Both the position numbers and the translations under genes were made by a program. This document shows positions 23,955-27,631 of a stretch of 27,631 nt of DNA, piece after piece; the first letter of the stretch is position 1, and each line of letters opens with the position of its first letter. A model generated the notes under the pieces. That model had not been told where the DNA came from, searched no databases, and saw only the letters and a list, made by a program, of their open reading frames with translations. This DNA is from JAAYZK01 sp964535025. GTDB taxonomy: Bacteria > Planctomycetota > Phycisphaerae > SM23-33 > FEN-1343. The stretch spans positions 1 through 27,631 of the forward strand of contig CAZHRW010000252.1 of assembly GCA_964535025.1 (NCBI GenBank). The letters are read 5' to 3'.

Positions 23955-24827
23955 TCACGAAATAGCCTCTGTGGGCTGTTTCAGCAGCCCCCGAAGCACC
24001 TCGAGATTCACCTCATCCCAGCTACGCCCATCGGGGGCCACCGCCTTGGGGGTCTCCAGGATCTGCGGAATCGTCCGCAGGTAGGGATGATTGACCACTT
24101 CCGCGAACGCCTCGAGGGGAATGTGGCCGCGGCCGATGTGTTCGTGCCGGTCCCGGCGGCTGCCGAGGGGCGTTTTCGAATCGTTAAGGTGGACGGCGCG
24201 GATCGCCTCCCATCCGAGGACCTCCCCGCAGCGGCGGAGCGTGTCGCGGGCGGCGGCGGTGCCGGACAGATCGTAGCCGGCGGCGAAGAGGTGAGCGGTG
24301 TCGAGGCAGACGCCGACGCGGCCGGGTTCGTCGACGCCGCGACGGAGATGGGCCAACTGCTCCAGTGTTCCGCCGAGCGTGGTGCCCGCGGCGGCGGTGG
24401 TTTCCAGGCACAGCACGGTCGCGCCGCCCGGCAGGCTGCGATGGAGCCGGTTGATCGACCGGATGACCCGATCGAGCCCGCGCGCCTCGCCGGCGCCGTT
24501 GTGGGCGCCCGGGTGCACGACCGCCACGCCGATCCCCAGCACCTCGCAACGGCGCAGCTCCGACCGGAGGGCGGCGATGGACCGGCGGCGCAGGGTCCCG
24601 TCGGCGGCGGCGAGATTGATCAGGTAACTGGCATGGCTGACGACGGGCCGGCGGGGCCACGCGGCTCGGTGGCGGCGCCACAGGTCGAGTTCCGCGCGTT
24701 TCAGCCGTCGGGCTTTCCATTGCCGCTGGTTCTGCGTGAAGAGCTGCACGCACGCCAGCTCGAGCGCGGCCGCCTCGACGAGGGCGCGATGCAGGCCCCC
24801 CGCCACGGACAGGTGACAGCCGAGCAT
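23955..24827 (-). CDS. nfo: deoxyribonuclease IV (AP endonuclease Nfo)
   Basis: Endonuclease IV cuts DNA 5' of abasic sites in base excision repair, using three metal ions. The 290-residue protein matches across its length: GCHLSVAGGLHRALVEAA at the start, VQLFTQNQRQWKAR, VVHPGAHNGAG, VLCLETTA, VCLDTAHLFAAGYD and HLNDSKTPLGSRRDRHEHIGRG, which supply the His, Glu and Asp metal ligands, and a C-terminal ILETPK. Length is normal. The ATG at 24827 has only a G-rich stretch upstream. It is convergent with the FG-GAP gene, with one nucleotide between the stop codons. Confidence 0.95.
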   Translation of the reverse strand: MLGCHLSVAGGLHRALVEAAALELACVQLFTQNQRQWKARRLKRAELDLWRRHRAAWPRRPVVSHASYLINLAAADGTLRRRSIAALRSELRRCEVLGIGVAVVHPGAHNGAGEARGLDRVIRSINRLHRSLPGGATVLCLETTAAAGTTLGGTLEQLAHLRRGVDEPGRVGVCLDTAHLFAAGYDLSGTAAARDTLRRCGEVLGWEAIRAVHLNDSKTPLGSRRDRHEHIGRGHIPLEAFAEVVNHPYLRTIPQILETPKAVAPDGRSWDEVNLEVLRGLLKQPTEAIS

Positions 24828-25128
24828 GCCCCGACTCTAGTCTCGCCGGCGTCGGTCGGCAAGGGTGCGGGGGCGGGCGGAGGCGGAACTCCCTGTAGGA
24901 GGCATGATCTAGCAGGCTGTGAACGCATCACTTATGGGATTTCTTGATCACCTGTTCCTATTCACAACCCCCGCCGACGGTTCGCAGGGCAAGGTCTAAA
25001 CCACTGGGATAATGAAGATTGGGACGGTATTTTCTCTTGAAAAATGGGGGGGTGTTGGTCGAAAGTATGCAGGCGTTGACCTAGGAAAGGCGCGTACGAC
25101 CTGTCCGCCCAATTTGGAGATCACGTCC
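24828..25128. other. 301-nt region between nfo and the symporter pair
   Basis: No gene is seen here; an in-frame upstream extension of the small symporter subunit (from 25012) has no protein-like character. GATAAT at 25008-25013 is a possible -10 for the symporter operon, but no matching -35 is apparent. The nfo promoter must also lie in this stretch and was not identified. Confidence 0.5.
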
Positions 25129-25311
25129 ATGTTCGCAACCTTCCTCGGCATTGAAGGCACCTCCGTATGGCTGGCCTACGTCCTGTGCATTCTCAGCGCC
25201 CTTCTGTGCGTCGTTTACGGTCTGCTGAACTGGAACAAGGGCGATGAGCCCCTCCAGGAAGAAGACGTCGAGTGGGCGGCGGAAGAGAAGAAGGTCGAGC
25301 AGGAACTGTAG
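25129..25311 (+). CDS. symporter small accessory protein
   Basis: The 60-residue protein has one transmembrane helix (VWLAYVLCILSALLCVVYGLL) followed by NWNKGDEP and an acidic, lysine-dotted tail (EEDVEWAAEEKKVEQEL). This is the pattern of the small accessory proteins encoded directly before sodium/solute symporters. Here it lies 46 nt ahead of an SSS-family gene. It probably associates with the transporter in the inner membrane; its exact job is unknown. I chose the ATG at 25129 because GGAGA lies 8 nt upstream and the protein then begins just before the conserved FATFLGIEGTSVW. Confidence 0.85.
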   Translation: MFATFLGIEGTSVWLAYVLCILSALLCVVYGLLNWNKGDEPLQEEDVEWAAEEKKVEQEL

Positions 25312-25357
25312 GTCCCCCGCGGCCAGGCCGCGCGACCCTATCACAGGGAGATACCCC

Positions 25358-27346
25358 ATGTTACTGGCGCAGACACTCGGTCCGGTGGAAATCATCGTCG
25401 TCGTGGTCTACCTGCTGTTGGTCGGCTTTCTCGGGTGGCTGGGTTACCAACGGACGAAGACGGCGACGGACTACCTGGTGGCGGGGCGGGGCATCCACCC
25501 GTTCGTCATGGCGCTGAGCTATGGAGCAACGTTCATCTCCACCAGCGCGATCGTCGGCTTCGGCGGCGTGGCCGGGATGTTCGGCATGAGCCTGCTGTGG
25601 CTGACGTTTCTCAATATCTTCGTGGGCATCTTTATTGCCTTCGTGTTCCTGGGCGGCCCCACCCGCCGGATGGGGCACCGGCTGGGGGCCCACACCTTCC
25701 CGGAGTTGTTGGGCCGCCGTTTCGACAGCAAATTCATCCAGGTCTTCGCCGGCCTGCTGATCTTCCTGTTCATCCCGCTGTACGCGGCGGCGGTGCTGAT
25801 CGGCGGCTGCGAGTTCATCGAGGCGAAGTTCGGCATCGGCTATGAAGTGGCCGTCTTCGTCTTCAGCATCATCATCGCCGCCTACGTCGTCACCGGCGGG
25901 CTGAAGGGCGTGATGTACACCGATGCCCTGCAGGGCTCGCTGATGTTCGTCGGGATGCTCATCCTGTTGATCGGCACTTACGCGATGCTGGGCGGGGTCA
26001 GGCAGGCCCATGAGTCACTGGTGGCCTTGGGTGACAAGCCCAATCTGTTTGGTGCCATCGGCTTTCAGGGGTGGACGCAGATGCCCAAATTCGGTTGGGG
26101 GACCGCGGCGCAGACCCCGAAAGACCACGAGCAGTACAACCTCTGGTGGATCGTGGTCAGCACGATCACGCTCGGCGTGGGCATCGGCGTGCTGGCCCAG
26201 CCGCAGTTGGCGGTCCGGTTCATGACCGTCAAGAGCAAGCGAGAACTGAATCGGGCCGTGCTCGTCGGCGGCATCTTCATTCTCATAATGACCGGCGTGG
26301 CCTTCACCGTCGGGGCGCTGAGCAACGTGTATTTCCTCAACATGGAGACGATCACCGGCAAGGTGGTCAACCGGACGGAAGTGGCTAATGTGGTCGCCAA
26401 GGAGGAACGCGACATTCTCAAGGCGGTCCCGGCCAAGCTGATCCATCTTGACACCGACAACGACCAGGCCGTCGACGTCGACCTTGTCGAGCATGGCTAC
26501 GACGTGCTCGTCCTGGCGAACCAGGAAAAGGAGTTGCTCGCGCCAGGGCACGGACGGCAAGCGGGCGAGGGCGAACAGCTCATGAAGCTGGCGGCGTTGC
26601 TGCCGCGGGCGGAGATTACCGAGAACGGCGACGGAACGGTTACCGTCAAGCCCCAGGCCAACGCGTTCATGCGTGCGTTGAGCAAGAAGGGCGATACGTG
26701 GATCTTCAACGACGGCCAGATCATCCCGACGTTCATCACCCGCGCCATGCCCGGGTGGTTCGGCCTGCTGTTCCTGCTGACGCTGCTGGCGGCGGCGATG
26801 AGCACGCTGTCCAGCCAGTTTCACGCCCTGGGCACCAGCATCGGGCGCGACGTCTACGAGCAGGCCGTCGGCACCCGCGGCAGCGGGATCATGGTCACGC
26901 GGATCGGCATCATTGTCGGCATCGTGATCGCCATCATACTGAGTTTCACGATGCGGGGGGGGTACTTCATCGCTCGGGCGACAGCCATTTTCATGGGGCT
27001 CTGCGCTTCGGCGTTCCTGCCGACCTTCGTCGGCGGCCTGTTCACCAAGCGCGTCACCCGGCCGGCCGCGATCAGCTCCATGGTCACCGGCTTCGTTCTC
27101 ACCGCCTTTTGGCTGCTGTTCATCAAGGATGCAGAAGCGCGCGCGATGGGGCTGTCCTGGCAGTTGTTCAAGAAGCACTCCCTGCTGGTGACGGACACGG
27201 CGTCGCCGATCGTCGGCAACTGGAGCGTGGTCGACCCCATCGTGGTCGCCTTGCCCCTGTCGGCGCTGGTGCTGATCGTGGTCACCTTGTTCACTAAGGC
27301 CCCCGACAAGACGCATCTGGCTAAGTGCTTTGACGAGAAGCACTAA
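25358..27346 (+). CDS. sodium:solute symporter family protein with large extracytoplasmic insert
   Basis: The 662-residue protein is an SSS (SLC5-like) secondary transporter: many hydrophobic helices, early TATDYLVAGRGI and SYGATFISTSAIVGFGG, TGGLKGVMYTDALQG in the middle, and LLTLLAAAMSTLSSQFHALGTS, the last containing Ser/Thr positions of the conserved sodium site. Substrate cannot be assigned by eye. Unusually, a hydrophilic segment of about 125 residues (roughly 325-452) is inserted before the AMSTLSS helix, where most family members have a short loop. It contains a mixed alpha/beta-like stretch with DTDNDQAVDVDLVEHGYDVLVL. The ATG at 25358 has AGGGAG 7 nt upstream. It forms an operon with the small accessory protein. 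A weak hairpin overlaps the stop codon. Confidence 0.92.
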   Translation: MLLAQTLGPVEIIVVVVYLLLVGFLGWLGYQRTKTATDYLVAGRGIHPFVMALSYGATFISTSAIVGFGGVAGMFGMSLLWLTFLNIFVGIFIAFVFLGGPTRRMGHRLGAHTFPELLGRRFDSKFIQVFAGLLIFLFIPLYAAAVLIGGCEFIEAKFGIGYEVAVFVFSIIIAAYVVTGGLKGVMYTDALQGSLMFVGMLILLIGTYAMLGGVRQAHESLVALGDKPNLFGAIGFQGWTQMPKFGWGTAAQTPKDHEQYNLWWIVVSTITLGVGIGVLAQPQLAVRFMTVKSKRELNRAVLVGGIFILIMTGVAFTVGALSNVYFLNMETITGKVVNRTEVANVVAKEERDILKAVPAKLIHLDTDNDQAVDVDLVEHGYDVLVLANQEKELLAPGHGRQAGEGEQLMKLAALLPRAEITENGDGTVTVKPQANAFMRALSKKGDTWIFNDGQIIPTFITRAMPGWFGLLFLLTLLAAAMSTLSSQFHALGTSIGRDVYEQAVGTRGSGIMVTRIGIIVGIVIAIILSFTMRGGYFIARATAIFMGLCASAFLPTFVGGLFTKRVTRPAAISSMVTGFVLTAFWLLFIKDAEARAMGLSWQLFKKHSLLVTDTASPIVGNWSVVDPIVVALPLSALVLIVVTLFTKAPDKTHLAKCFDEKH

Positions 27347-27356
27347 AAGTGTTTTT
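27338..27356 (+). terminator. weak hairpin at the end of the symporter gene
   Basis: AAGCACT and AGTGTTT (one G-T pair) around AAA form a 7-bp stem overlapping the stop codon, followed by two more T residues. The stem is AT-rich, so this is a doubtful intrinsic terminator. Confidence 0.25.
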
Positions 27357-27387
27357 GCGTTAACCCTATTAGAATAAGGAAGTTGAA

Positions 27388-27443
27388 GGCGCTATTTCGC
27401 CGCGGGATCATGAATCCCTGTAGTTCGAGCGGCGGCTTTGCCG
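27388..27443 (+). promoter_or_regulatory. structured leader with competing hairpins before the right-edge secreted gene
   Basis: A nested structure is readable: CGCCGC 27398-27403 pairs with GCGGCG 27429-27434, enclosing GGGAT (27404-27408), loop CATGA and ATCCC (27414-27418). Two smaller hairpins would compete with it: GGCG 27388-27391 with CGCC 27398-27401, and CGGC 27433-27436 with GCCG 27440-27443. Mutually exclusive stems about 90 nt before a start codon are what an attenuator or riboswitch would need. I do not recognise a known class, and the rest of the 186-nt leader shows nothing else definite. Confidence 0.35.
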
Positions 27444-27532
27444 ACAGTGGATTAGGATTATTTGGTACAACGTGGCAGACCAGGCTTCGGCCTCTGGCCA
27501 AGGTATTCCGGGACATACGAAGGAGTGTGCAG

Positions 27533-27631
27533 ATGAAAACGACGACGTGGACGCTACTGATGGCAGTGGCCGTGGCAATGGTGGCCTTCACAGGCGCACC
27601 GCCGGCGGCGGCCCAGGTGGACGATGAAACT
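27533..27631 (+). CDS. secreted protein, N-terminal fragment cut by the window edge
   Basis: Thirty-three codons are visible from the ATG at 27533, which has AGGAG 7 nt upstream. The translation begins MKTTTWTLLMAVAVAMVAF and continues to APPAAAQVDDET. This is a typical signal peptide with a lysine, a hydrophobic core and an AAA-type cleavage site before QVDDE, so the product is exported. The mature domain lies outside the window and no function can be given. A long structured leader precedes it. Confidence 0.8.
   Translation, partial: MKTTTWTLLMAVAVAMVAFTGAPPAAAQVDDET

Noticed and set aside
25012..25128. 39-codon upstream extension of the small symporter subunit
   Set aside because: The added residues are not protein-like, and the ATG at 25129 has a clear ribosome-binding site at the start of the conserved sequence.

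Overview
The window is GC-rich (about two thirds G+C) and densely coded on both strands, and reads as chromosome of a planctomycete, most likely of the Phycisphaerae. The clues are a Minf_1886-type protein behind metG, a RicT/PSP1 protein with arginine-rich tails, an FG-GAP protein with a PEP-CTERM sorting tail, a large secreted glycoside hydrolase, a GNAT-histone deacetylase fusion, and an SSS symporter with its own small membrane subunit. The lineage is inferred from gene content; no rRNA or tRNA gene was seen.

Left part (1-9375). On the minus strand lie ricT, metG and a Minf_1886-family gene cut by the left edge. RicT and MetS also sit close together in Bacillus. Next comes a plus-strand two-gene unit (XRE-ImmA/IrrE metalloprotease regulator plus PIN-like protein) that looks like a toxin-antitoxin or protease-relieved switch. 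It is followed by a degenerate transaldolase-like gene and a WalJ/YycJ-type metallo-beta-lactamase-fold gene (minus), a compact Phd/RelE toxin-antitoxin pair with a readable promoter and operator, and prmC.

Middle (9376-19425). A 155-bp MITE-like element with imperfect terminal inverted repeats lies between prmC and a lipoprotein metallopeptidase, and appears to encode the lipoprotein's N-terminus. A strong imperfect stem separates that gene from a convergent AlbA_2/HATPase regulator. Then come the GNAT-deacetylase fusion and the secreted glycoside hydrolase. From 17607 to about 19360 lies a cassette of small genes: three overlapping minus-strand genes (unknown, sigma-region-4-like, excisionase-like HTH) driven by a near-consensus promoter buried in 10-bp-phased TATCCT repeats, a plus-strand RHH-like gene that may be leaderless, and a 63-residue CxxC protein with its own promoter.

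Right part (19426-27631). Housekeeping genes on the minus strand: YbaK-type deacylase, hpt and a translationally coupled PH-domain membrane protein; mnmE; and nfo. On the plus strand are the FG-GAP/PEP-CTERM gene with a structured leader, the symporter pair, and the start of a secreted protein cut by the right edge, also with a structured leader.

The items most worth following up are the XRE-IrrE/PIN unit, the small-gene cassette with phased repeats, the acetyltransferase-deacetylase fusion, the transaldolase homologue that keeps its lysine but appears to have lost other catalytic residues, and the MITE that supplies a signal-peptide N-terminus.
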